From NCBI GenBank assembly GCA_020720665.1, contig DYOF01000016.1:1-33753 (forward strand): 33,753 bases of DNA. Direction: 5' to 3'. Of the stretch, positions 7,037-14,564 are shown piece by piece. How positions within the stretch are numbered: the first letter of the stretch is position 1; each line of letters starts with the position of its first letter. The position numbers and the translations under genes were made by a program. Origin of the DNA: Acetofilamentum sp. (GTDB taxonomy: Bacteria > Bacteroidota > Bacteroidia > Bacteroidales > JAADGE01). The notes below the pieces were generated by a model. The model made no database searches. It was not told where the DNA came from and worked only from the letters and a program-made list of their open reading frames with translations.

Positions 7037-7573
7037 TTAATTAGCAGATAATTTTTTTCTGATTTCTTCTGTTACATCAATACTTTGGGTTTTAGAGAAA
7101 TATAACAAAGTAGTTTCATCAAAAATATAAATAAATTCACCTGCTTCTGCAACATCTTTTATCGCTTTTTGAACTTTTTCGGTAATAGGGGTTAATAACT
7201 CCATCTGCCGAGCATTAATTTTTTGTTGAACACTTCCTTCATAGGTTTGTAAACGTTGTTGCAAAGCTAATAATTCAGCTTGTTTATCTTCCATTGTAAG
7301 CTCGTCCCATTTTTCAGGACTTGCATCAGCTAATTGACTGTTTTCGACAATTTCCGTATATTTTTTTTGATATTCTGCTTGCATTTCTTGGAAGCGAGAA
7401 GTATATTTTTTTGTCATCTCTTCCAATTCGGTTTTTGCACTTTTTGTTTCGGGCATTTCGTCAATCAGTGTTTGAGAATTTGTATGTCCGAATTTTAATT
7501 TTTGTGCTGTTGTTGTTCCCATAACAACGGTCAGCAAAAATACTACTGCACTTAATTTTATTAATAATTTCAT
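7037..7573 (-). CDS. OmpH/Skp-family periplasmic chaperone (distal copy)
   Basis: This 178-aa protein has an N-terminal signal peptide (to about Ala-Gln at residue 24) followed by an OmpH/Skp domain: a short beta strand, a long Lys/Glu/Gln-rich coiled coil (about 45-130) and a closing alpha/beta segment. Skp-type trimers hold unfolded outer-membrane proteins in the periplasm and deliver them to BamA. A second OmpH gene lies 27 bp upstream and bamA lies above that, so the three form a co-transcribed assembly cluster. Tandem OmpH copies are usual in this phylum. Confidence 0.88.
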   Translation of the reverse strand: MKLLIKLSAVVFLLTVVMGTTTAQKLKFGHTNSQTLIDEMPETKSAKTELEEMTKKYTSRFQEMQAEYQKKYTEIVENSQLADASPEKWDELTMEDKQAELLALQQRLQTYEGSVQQKINARQMELLTPITEKVQKAIKDVAEAGEFIYIFDETTLLYFSKTQSIDVTEEIRKKLSAN

Positions 7574-7600
7574 TTTATTGATTTATAGATTTATAGAATT

Positions 7601-8113
7601 TTAATTATATCCGAGTTTTTTCAGAATGTCATCACTGATATCATATTTAGGATCCGTATAAATTAGAGACATATCAGCTGCTTTATCAAAAATAAAAGAA
7701 TAGTTTCCCTCTGTTGCAATTTCTTTAATGGCGTTATATACTTCGTCTTGTATGGGTTTAATTAATTCTTGACGTTTTTTATACAGTTCGCCTTCGTTTC
7801 CGAAATATTTTTCTTTTAATTCATTTGCTTCGTTTTCTAATCGAATAATTTCATCTTCTCTTTGACGTTTCATTTCAGATGATAAAAGGGCACTTTCTGT
7901 TTGATAATCTTTGTACTTTTGTTCTACATTTTTGTATTTTGCTTCAATTTCTTTTTTCCATGTTTCTGATTGTGCATCAAGTTTGTTTTGAGCGTTTTCA
8001 TATGCCGGTATTTTACCTAAAATATATTCGGTATCCACATATGCATTTTTTTGTGCTGTTATCGGAAAGGAAAAAAATCCGATTAAAAGTAATGATACGA
8101 TTGATTTTTTCAT
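7601..8113 (-). CDS. OmpH/Skp-family periplasmic chaperone (proximal copy)
   Basis: This 170-aa protein has a signal peptide ending near ITAQ (residue 21), then the family start NAYVDTEYIL, a long charged coiled coil (about 40-120) and the C-terminal YSFIFDKA segment. It has the same fold as the downstream copy but a clearly diverged sequence, so the duplication is old. Role: periplasmic holdase for outer-membrane proteins feeding the Bam complex. It follows bamA by about 90 bp; that gap contains an imperfect hairpin at 8148-8173. Confidence 0.88.
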   Translation of the reverse strand: MKKSIVSLLLIGFFSFPITAQKNAYVDTEYILGKIPAYENAQNKLDAQSETWKKEIEAKYKNVEQKYKDYQTESALLSSEMKRQREDEIIRLENEANELKEKYFGNEGELYKKRQELIKPIQDEVYNAIKEIATEGNYSFIFDKAADMSLIYTDPKYDISDDILKKLGYN

Positions 8114-8147
8114 TTTTTAAGATTTTAATTATTAATTACTTGTACGT

Positions 8148-8173
8148 TTTAAGAAGATTATTTTGTTCTTAAA
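8148..8173. other. Short inverted repeat between bamA and ompH
   Basis: TTTAAGAA (8148-8155) and TTCTTAAA (8166-8173) form an 8-bp AT-rich hairpin around a 10-base loop. On the minus strand it lies in the ompH leader, after the bamA stop. It could moderate readthrough or mark a processing site; its function is unknown. Confidence 0.3.
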
Positions 8174-8206
8174 GTTTTTCAAGCAAAAATGATGCAAAAC
8201 TGATAA

Positions 8207-10672
8207 TTAAAATTGTTGTCCCATTGTAAAGTGAAATTCGTTTCCGTGCGCTTTTGTTTCTCCGGATTGGCTGTCAAAGCCGTAACCCCAGTCAAATCCG
8301 AGTTGTCCCAACATCGGCAGAAAAACTCTTATACCTACACCGGCAGAGCGTTTAATACTGAACGGATTAAATGTTTTGGTATCATACCATGCGTTTCCGG
8401 CTTCAACAAAAACTAAACCGTAAATGTTTGCACTTTCACTTAATATTGCCGGATATCTTAATTCCATTGTGTATTTTGTGTATATATTTGTTCCTTTTTC
8501 GGGGTTTAATTTTCCGTCTTCGTATCCTCTTAAACCAATAATATCAACGCCGTAGGAATTGTATGACATTCCGCTTCCGCCGACACTATAGCCTCCTATA
8601 GGCGAGTATCCGATATCTTTATTATAGAAACCCAGCATTCCGAATTCTGTTTTTGTATGGAAAACAAGGTCGCCCCAAATCGGTGAATACCATTCTCCTT
8701 TAAAAGACCATTTATGATATTCTAACCATTTATATTTTTCTTCTTCGGAAAGACTTGAATAGTTTTTATTACTAAATAAAGAGAGCGGAGGCGTAAGTTC
8801 TAAACCTAAGGAGAAATTTGAACCTCTTCTGGGGTATAAGGGATTATCAACAGAATTTCTTCCGAAAACGGTATTGAAATTTATACTGTTAAATATTCCG
8901 TCAGAAACATTTTTAATATAGTTTCCATATATCCAGTTTTTCATGTTATAATTTTGGTAGCCCAAGGCATTATAAAGTGTGAAATAATTATCGGGCCATT
9001 TCAGTCGTCGACCTAAACCTACGGATGCACCTGCTATTTTTGCAATTCTTAACGGGTCAGGGTCTCTGACATAAATTGTTCGGTTGGTTTGAATGTTGTA
9101 ATAAAATGAAACTGACAATGAATTTGGTTTTTTTCCGCCTAACCATGGTTCTTGGAATGAAATACTGTATAATTGGAATTGAGAACCGTTTGTTTGTGCA
9201 CTTATACTGAATTTTTGTCCGTCTCCGGTAGGTAAGGGTTGCCAAGATTTTTTATCAAAGATATTTTGAATTGAGAAATTATTAAAAGACAGTCCTAATT
9301 TTCCTACTAACATACCGGCTCCCCATCCTCCGGAAATTTCAACGCGGTCATTTCCTCTTTCAATTAATGAATATTCGATATCAACTGTGCCGTCTGCTTG
9401 GTTAGGAATCGGAGTAGGAACAATATGTTCGGGGTCAAAATGTCCTAATGTTGCCAGCTCTCTTATTGATCTGATTATATCACTTTTACTGAATAATTCA
9501 CCCGGAACGGTGTATAATTCACGTCTTATAACATAGTCGTTTGTTCTGTCATTCCCTTTTAATAACACATTATTTATTCGAGCTATGGGTCCTTCATACA
9601 TTCTTAATTCGATATCAACCGAATCGTTGTCAATTTTTTTCTCAATTGCTCGTATATTAAAGAACAAATATCCGTTATCCATATATAAATTACCTACTGC
9701 ATCTTCGTCCGCTGTCAATCGTTTATCTAATTTTTCTTTGTTATAGACGTCGCCTTTTTTTATTTGTAATTTTTTGTTTAAAGCTTCCGTTTCATATTTT
9801 TTGTTACCCACCCAATTAATTTTTCTGAAATAGTATTGCTTTCCTTCATCAACTTTAATATAGATATTTACATTTCTTTCATCGGCATCATAAACTGAAT
9901 CGACCACAATTTTAGCATCTCTGTATCCTTCTTTATTATATTCGGCAATGAGCTTCTTTTTGTCTTCTTCGTATGTTTCGAGAATATATTTTGAAGGTTT
10001 AAAAAGACCATACCACCTTTTTTCTTTGGTATCCTTAATTTTTCGCCATTTTATTTTTCTATCAGCAAATACAGTGTTTCCGTCAATTGTTAAGTTTTCA
10101 ATACGTGTTTTTTTATTTTTGATAACATATATATTTAAAATAACGGCGTTTTGGTAGCTTGTATCTTGCTTTTTGTATATATTAACTTTAGTTTTGGAGT
10201 ATCCTTTTTCGGCATAAAATTCGCGAATAATATTTTTAGACAAAACGAGTGTATTATCGGTTATTTGTCGTCCTTTAACAAGTTCGAGCTTTTCATTTAA
10301 TTCTTCTTGGTCAGAATTATTGATTCCGAAGTATTTTATTTCGGACAAACGAGGTCGTTCTTCGAGGTATATTTCGAGCCAAATTTTTGAATTTTCGGTT
10401 CTTAACACATTAATTTGAACATCGGAAAACATTTTTTGTTCCCATAATTTTTTTACGGCATCCGTTATCGCATCTCCGGGAATAGAAATTTTATCGCCTA
10501 AGGAAAGTCCGGTAATTTGTATGAGAGCGTTTCTGTCAAGATATTTGATACCTCGTGTTTGAATGCCGGCAATTTCAAATTCTTCCGGATTTTCATAATC
10601 GATATTGATTTGGCTGAATGTATTGTTAAAAATAACTGCAAGAAGTATTAACAGAACTGTTTTTTTTATCAT
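8207..10672 (-). CDS. bamA: Outer-membrane protein assembly factor BamA
   Basis: This 821-aa Omp85 protein has a signal peptide (to about residue 20), a series of POTRA domains over roughly residues 30-420, and a 16-strand barrel in the C-terminal half ending in aromatic Phe (MGQQF). The loop-6 motif of Omp85 proteins appears as LRGYEDG in the barrel. BamA folds and inserts beta-barrel proteins into the outer membrane. It sits downstream of uppS and upstream of two OmpH chaperones, the conserved order in Bacteroidota. A TATATTTG promoter element lies at 10751-10758. Confidence 0.95.
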   Translation of the reverse strand: MIKKTVLLILLAVIFNNTFSQINIDYENPEEFEIAGIQTRGIKYLDRNALIQITGLSLGDKISIPGDAITDAVKKLWEQKMFSDVQINVLRTENSKIWLEIYLEERPRLSEIKYFGINNSDQEELNEKLELVKGRQITDNTLVLSKNIIREFYAEKGYSKTKVNIYKKQDTSYQNAVILNIYVIKNKKTRIENLTIDGNTVFADRKIKWRKIKDTKEKRWYGLFKPSKYILETYEEDKKKLIAEYNKEGYRDAKIVVDSVYDADERNVNIYIKVDEGKQYYFRKINWVGNKKYETEALNKKLQIKKGDVYNKEKLDKRLTADEDAVGNLYMDNGYLFFNIRAIEKKIDNDSVDIELRMYEGPIARINNVLLKGNDRTNDYVIRRELYTVPGELFSKSDIIRSIRELATLGHFDPEHIVPTPIPNQADGTVDIEYSLIERGNDRVEISGGWGAGMLVGKLGLSFNNFSIQNIFDKKSWQPLPTGDGQKFSISAQTNGSQFQLYSISFQEPWLGGKKPNSLSVSFYYNIQTNRTIYVRDPDPLRIAKIAGASVGLGRRLKWPDNYFTLYNALGYQNYNMKNWIYGNYIKNVSDGIFNSINFNTVFGRNSVDNPLYPRRGSNFSLGLELTPPLSLFSNKNYSSLSEEEKYKWLEYHKWSFKGEWYSPIWGDLVFHTKTEFGMLGFYNKDIGYSPIGGYSVGGSGMSYNSYGVDIIGLRGYEDGKLNPEKGTNIYTKYTMELRYPAILSESANIYGLVFVEAGNAWYDTKTFNPFSIKRSAGVGIRVFLPMLGQLGFDWGYGFDSQSGETKAHGNEFHFTMGQQF

Positions 10673-10750
10673 CAGAAATTGTTTTTCATTATTTAGTAAC
10701 AGTCTTAAAACGTTTATAAATTCTAATTGTTACATGTCAGAATTTTTTTG

Positions 10751-10758
10751 CAAATATA
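10751..10758 (-). promoter_or_regulatory. Candidate -7 element of bamA
   Basis: The minus strand reads TATATTTG, a full match to TAnnTTTG, about 80 bases before the bamA ATG. It would give bamA and the ompH genes a transcript independent of uppS. A -33 TTG at the proper spacing was not clear. Confidence 0.45.
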
Positions 10759-10799
10759 ATATTTGTTTTCAATTATGGGTTTTATAAATTTCAATTATT

Positions 10800-11561
10800 T
10801 TATGATTTTTCTTCAGCATCATTATCTAATTGTTCAGTTATTTTTCCGAATCTGCGTTCTCTTTGCTGATAATTATAAATAGCTTCAAAAAAGAGTTTTT
10901 TATTAAAATCGGGCCAAAGTGTTTCTGTAAAATATAGTTCGGAATAAGAAATTTGCCACAATAAGAAATTACTGATTCTGTATTCGCCTCCTGTTCTGAT
11001 TAATAATTCAGGGTTTGGAATACCGGCTGTTTGCATATTTTCTGAGATAAGTTCCGGGCTTATATTTTCTGTTTTTATTGTATTTGATTTTACCTGTTCA
11101 GCAATTTTTCTCACCATTTCCGTAATTTCTTGTTTTGAGCTGTAACTTATTGCTAATATCAAATTAAGTCCGCTGTTATTTTTTGTTTCGGAAATTATTT
11201 CATTTAAGTTTAATTGAACGTTTGAAGGAAGGGTATTCAATTCTCCGATTGCACTTAGTTTGACATTGTTTTCAATTAAGTTTTTAGTTTCATTTTTTAC
11301 TGCTGTAATGAACAGAGACATCAGTGCATTAACTTCAATTTTTGGTCTGTTCCAGTTTTCTGTTGAGAAAGCATAAAGAGTTAAATATTTAATTCCTAAT
11401 TCTCCGGCACCCTTTACAACATCTCTTACTGCCTTAACTCCGTTCTTGTGACCGAAAATCCGTTTATTTCCTCTGATTTTTGCCCATCTTCCGTTTCCGT
11501 CCATAATAATGGCAACATGTTTGGGTAATTTTGATTTCTCGATTTTATCTTTTAAACACAT
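10800..11561 (-). CDS. uppS: Undecaprenyl diphosphate synthase (isoprenyl transferase)
   Basis: This 253-aa cis-prenyltransferase makes the C55 carrier lipid precursor for peptidoglycan and surface-glycan synthesis. It opens with the signature HVAIIMDGNGRWA (about residues 15-27) holding the catalytic Asp of the diphosphate-binding site. It continues with YAFSTENW and, near the C terminus, LLIRTGGEYRISNF and the ELYFTETLWPDF segment. Length is normal. It begins 5 bases after the stop of the upstream beta-barrel gene, indicating one operon. Confidence 0.95.
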   Translation of the reverse strand: MCLKDKIEKSKLPKHVAIIMDGNGRWAKIRGNKRIFGHKNGVKAVRDVVKGAGELGIKYLTLYAFSTENWNRPKIEVNALMSLFITAVKNETKNLIENNVKLSAIGELNTLPSNVQLNLNEIISETKNNSGLNLILAISYSSKQEITEMVRKIAEQVKSNTIKTENISPELISENMQTAGIPNPELLIRTGGEYRISNFLLWQISYSELYFTETLWPDFNKKLFFEAIYNYQQRERRFGKITEQLDNDAEEKS

Positions 11562-11566
11562 CTGAA

Positions 11567-12232
11567 TTAATTCTTATTTTTCGAGTACGCCGGACACCAT
11601 TTTTTTTCTGTTCGAATATTGTAAGTAACAGTTATGCCGGCTATAGAATACCAATCTGTGTTTTTTTGCTTGGTAATTTGTTTGTTTGTTGTTTCAAGAG
11701 GAACTAATAAATCAAGTCTGTCGGAAAAACTTGGTCGAAATGACCACTCGGCACTTAATGTAAGTCTTTTAGAAGGAGAATATTTATATCCTATACCGAT
11801 TGGAATTGAAGCGGTATAGGAACTGAATGAATTTGAGATAACAAATGCTATTCCGGCAGTGATATAAGGTGCTGAACTATTTTTCACATAGGAGTTAAAT
11901 GTATTAAAGTTGAATTCGCCTTGAATACCTATTTCATAAATTGTATTTGAAAATGAGTGAGCTCTTGTGATTTGGTATATATTGTTAAAGTCTAAATCGT
12001 TGCCGGTTATTTTTGCTCTTAGGATATTAATTTTATAGGCATAGTAATCATTTAAAGATTGTCTGAATGTTAAACCGAAAGCTATTCCGGGTGAATAAAA
12101 TTGTTTAGTATGGTTAATATCGCCTAAATAATAAGAGCTTCCGAGTGTAATGCCGGGTTCAAAATTAAAATTCTGGGCTTTAATGTCTGATGTTAAAATC
12201 AGAATAAGAGATATAAAAAGAAATTTTTTCAC
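11567..12232 (-). CDS. DUF6089-type outer-membrane beta-barrel protein (PorG-like)
   Basis: This 221-aa protein starts with a signal peptide (to about ALA-like site at residue 19) and then a run of amphipathic strands typical of an 8-stranded barrel, beginning with FEPGITLGSSYYLGD. The tail WCPAY is characteristic of the DUF6089 group, as I recall. Members beside uppS and bamA include PorG, a component of the type IX secretion system in Porphyromonas. It precedes uppS by 5 bp. Whether it serves type IX secretion here cannot be told from this window, because no other secretion genes are present. Confidence 0.75.
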   Translation of the reverse strand: MKKFLFISLILILTSDIKAQNFNFEPGITLGSSYYLGDINHTKQFYSPGIAFGLTFRQSLNDYYAYKINILRAKITGNDLDFNNIYQITRAHSFSNTIYEIGIQGEFNFNTFNSYVKNSSAPYITAGIAFVISNSFSSYTASIPIGIGYKYSPSKRLTLSAEWSFRPSFSDRLDLLVPLETTNKQITKQKNTDWYSIAGITVTYNIRTEKKWCPAYSKNKN

Positions 12233-12338
12233 AGATTCTTTTTCAGATAAAATAAAAATGTTTCATTTTCACAATAAACTGTTTTATTAAAAAAACATTG
12301 TGTTAAAAACGAAACATTTTTGCTTTATAATTACAATC

Positions 12339-13217
12339 TTAGTATTTAGGCATACTAAATACGCTGTTAATTTTATAGTATCCGGTAATTACTGTAAAGA
12401 AATAAGAATCTTTGTACGCAGGGTCTCCTCTTCTTTTAGTTCCTGCAGGATACGGTGTTGCGTATATATCAGTAACAATTCCTTGATCATAATCGAGAAC
12501 CAAATGTTTATCATCAAAACCGGTTCCTTTAGCAGTGTATATGTCACTGGCATCATCTAAATAATCGGTTGTTGTATATCGGTTAGAGAAATCAATACCG
12601 AGAGACCAACGTTCAGTTAAGACATATTTCATACCGAGACCTACACTAAAATATCCTGCAACATAACCATATGCTACATTTTCGTTTTGTAATGGTCTTA
12701 ATTTAACCCAATTGCCGTCACCTCTGACCAACTCCGATTTCGGATTATAATAAAAAATTCCTCCACCTAAGGCAACGTAGGCACTTAAATTATTTATTCC
12801 CTTATAACTGGAAAAAGTATATCTGCCGAGGTTTTTTTCTTTGATAAAATAATATTCAAATTGAGTTCCGGCTTCCCAAATATTTGTTCTGAAATGTAAA
12901 TTTCTGCTTTGGCGTCCGATACTTTGAGATTCTGCATCATCGGCTTTTACTCGGGCATAAGAAATATAAGGTTTAACCGATAAATCTCTTATAATTCTGT
13001 ATCTGATACCTCCTTGAATGACCGGTCTTGTATAAGCCCAATCAATATCTCTTAAGCTAAAATAGTGGGCTGCATCTTTTGCTCCGCCTCCTAAATCACC
13101 CAAAAAGAAGTTGGTTCCGACTCCTCCGTAGATAGCTATTCTTTCATGTTTCCATCTTTGAGCATCTGACATAAAAGGAATTAATAAAAATATAAAAAAA
13201 TATAAAACCTTTTTCAT
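12339..13217 (-). CDS. Outer-membrane beta-barrel protein, DUF6089-like (second copy)
   Basis: This 292-aa protein has a signal peptide ending near SDAQ (residue 20), followed by alternating strands through to a Tyr-rich C terminus. The start ERIAIYGGVGTNFFLGDLGGG resembles that of the smaller barrel gene downstream, so the two are probably distant paralogues. It leads the envelope cluster and has a TATTTTTG promoter element at 13250-13257. The 106-bp gap to the next gene suggests partial or separate transcription. The exact function is unknown. Confidence 0.7.
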   Translation of the reverse strand: MKKVLYFFIFLLIPFMSDAQRWKHERIAIYGGVGTNFFLGDLGGGAKDAAHYFSLRDIDWAYTRPVIQGGIRYRIIRDLSVKPYISYARVKADDAESQSIGRQSRNLHFRTNIWEAGTQFEYYFIKEKNLGRYTFSSYKGINNLSAYVALGGGIFYYNPKSELVRGDGNWVKLRPLQNENVAYGYVAGYFSVGLGMKYVLTERWSLGIDFSNRYTTTDYLDDASDIYTAKGTGFDDKHLVLDYDQGIVTDIYATPYPAGTKRRGDPAYKDSYFFTVITGYYKINSVFSMPKY

Positions 13218-13515
13218 AGTTCAGTTATTAATGTAAGTAATTTGAGAAGCAAAAATAATCACATATTTTAAAAAAAAAAAAAAAAATACATTTATCTGAC
13301 AGTCAGAGTGCGATTATTTTTATAAAGTGAAGTATTAATTATTATAATATTTTGTTTATTAATACATTAGCATCCTGACTTACAAATTTAAGTTAATAAT
13401 TATTTAACAAGCCTATTCCAAAAAGTCGCCCTGCGAATTATTTGCAAAATATCGAAAATTTTATATACATATTATTAAGCTAATTTAACACATGCGATGC
13501 AATTATCAGCAAAAG
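13218..13515. other. Non-coding gap between the beta-barrel and glycosyltransferase genes
   Basis: This 298-bp AT-rich gap holds the beta-barrel gene's promoter on its left side, a 17-A run (13270-13286) and a short palindrome CTGACaGTCAG (13296-13306). No open frame, RNA gene or strong terminator was recognised in the remainder. Confidence 0.5.
13250..13257 (-). promoter_or_regulatory. Candidate -7 element of the DUF6089-like gene
   Basis: The minus strand reads TATTTTTG, matching TAnnTTTG, 32 bases before the ATG at 13217. A long T tract (the A run at 13270-13286) lies just upstream and may act as an UP-like or spacing-sensitive region. Confidence 0.45.
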
Positions 13516-14517
13516 TTATCGATAAAAATTATTATTAAAAGCATCAAAAGCCTTTTTTTTTAATAAAACTCGCATAATAAAAGCTTTTAAAAATCCGATT
13601 CCGTATGCAATATATTGTGCGTAAGTTGTAATAACAGACAGAAATCCGATACTGATATTTCTATTTTTAACTGATGAATCTGAAAATATTATTAAAGAAT
13701 GAAGACATATCGGACTTACAAAAAAAAATGAAAATGAAACGGACATAATTATTAATCCTAAAACGGACAATAAAAATACAAGGGGGAACAGGTGAACAAG
13801 TTTAAGAGATTCGGGATATTTTATGTAAAGGTTAATTCTTGCAATTCCTGAATTAAAAATTTGTTTAAAAAATTGCTTAAGTTTAGTTCTTCTTTTATGG
13901 TAAACAAAAGCGTCTTTTAATAGTTGTGTTTTATATCCGGCATTAATTATTCGGATACTCATATCAATATCTTCTCCGAAACGCATTTCTGAAAATCCGC
14001 CGGTAGTTTCAAAAACCTGTTTGGAATAGCCCATATTAAAACTTCGCGGATAAAATTTGTCAACTTTTTCACTTTTACCTCGTATTCCTCCTGTGGTTAA
14101 AAATGAAGTCATACTGTAATTTATTGCTTTTTGCAGTTTTGTAAAACTCTTATGGGCATTATCAGGACCGCCGAATGCATCAGTGTAGTTTTTATTTAAG
14201 TTTTCAAATACAATTTCAATATACTTTTCAGGAATAATGCAGTCGGAGTCAAGAAAAATAAAATAGTTTCCTGATGCCCTTTTTGCTCCGTAATTTCGGC
14301 TTGTTCCGGGTCCTGAATTTGGTTTGTAAAAATATTGTATATTTAGTTTATTATTATATTGTTCGACTATTTTATCAGATTTTTTTTCGGAACCGTCTTC
14401 AACAATAATAATCTCAAATTTATTTACGGATTGTTCAGTAAGGCTTTGCAGCAGTTCAGATACTTCATCAGGACGATTATAAACCGGTATGATAAGAGAA
14501 AAAGAGAGTTCCGTCAT
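13516..14517 (-). CDS. Family 2 glycosyltransferase with C-terminal membrane segments
   Basis: This 333-aa protein has a GT-A fold: FSLIIPVYNRPDEV at the N terminus, Glu40-Asp41 in the nucleotide-binding strand, the metal-binding Asp90-Ser-Asp92, and FGEDIDMS later as the likely catalytic-base region. Two hydrophobic stretches (about 243-275 and 288-315) attach it to the cytoplasmic membrane. It probably transfers a sugar from a nucleotide donor to a lipid-linked or surface glycan; donor and acceptor cannot be read. It is on the same strand as the debranching-enzyme gene, 47 bp downstream of it, but has its own -7-like element. Confidence 0.85.
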   Translation of the reverse strand: MTELSFSLIIPVYNRPDEVSELLQSLTEQSVNKFEIIIVEDGSEKKSDKIVEQYNNKLNIQYFYKPNSGPGTSRNYGAKRASGNYFIFLDSDCIIPEKYIEIVFENLNKNYTDAFGGPDNAHKSFTKLQKAINYSMTSFLTTGGIRGKSEKVDKFYPRSFNMGYSKQVFETTGGFSEMRFGEDIDMSIRIINAGYKTQLLKDAFVYHKRRTKLKQFFKQIFNSGIARINLYIKYPESLKLVHLFPLVFLLSVLGLIIMSVSFSFFFVSPICLHSLIIFSDSSVKNRNISIGFLSVITTYAQYIAYGIGFLKAFIMRVLLKKKAFDAFNNNFYR

Positions 14518-14534
14518 TCTATTAGTTTGTTCTA

Positions 14535-14542
14535 CAAAAATA
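14535..14542 (-). promoter_or_regulatory. Candidate -7 element of the glycosyltransferase gene
   Basis: The minus strand reads TATTTTTG (TAnnTTTG) 17 bases before the ATG at 14517, in the short gap after the debranching-enzyme gene. Confidence 0.4.
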
Positions 14543-14564
14543 TAAAATTAAAAGTAAACCGGAA

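Noticed and set aside
13270-13286. 17-A run as a phase-variation tract
   Set aside because: It is upstream of the promoter element and not inside a coding sequence. An effect is possible but nothing in the sequence supports it.
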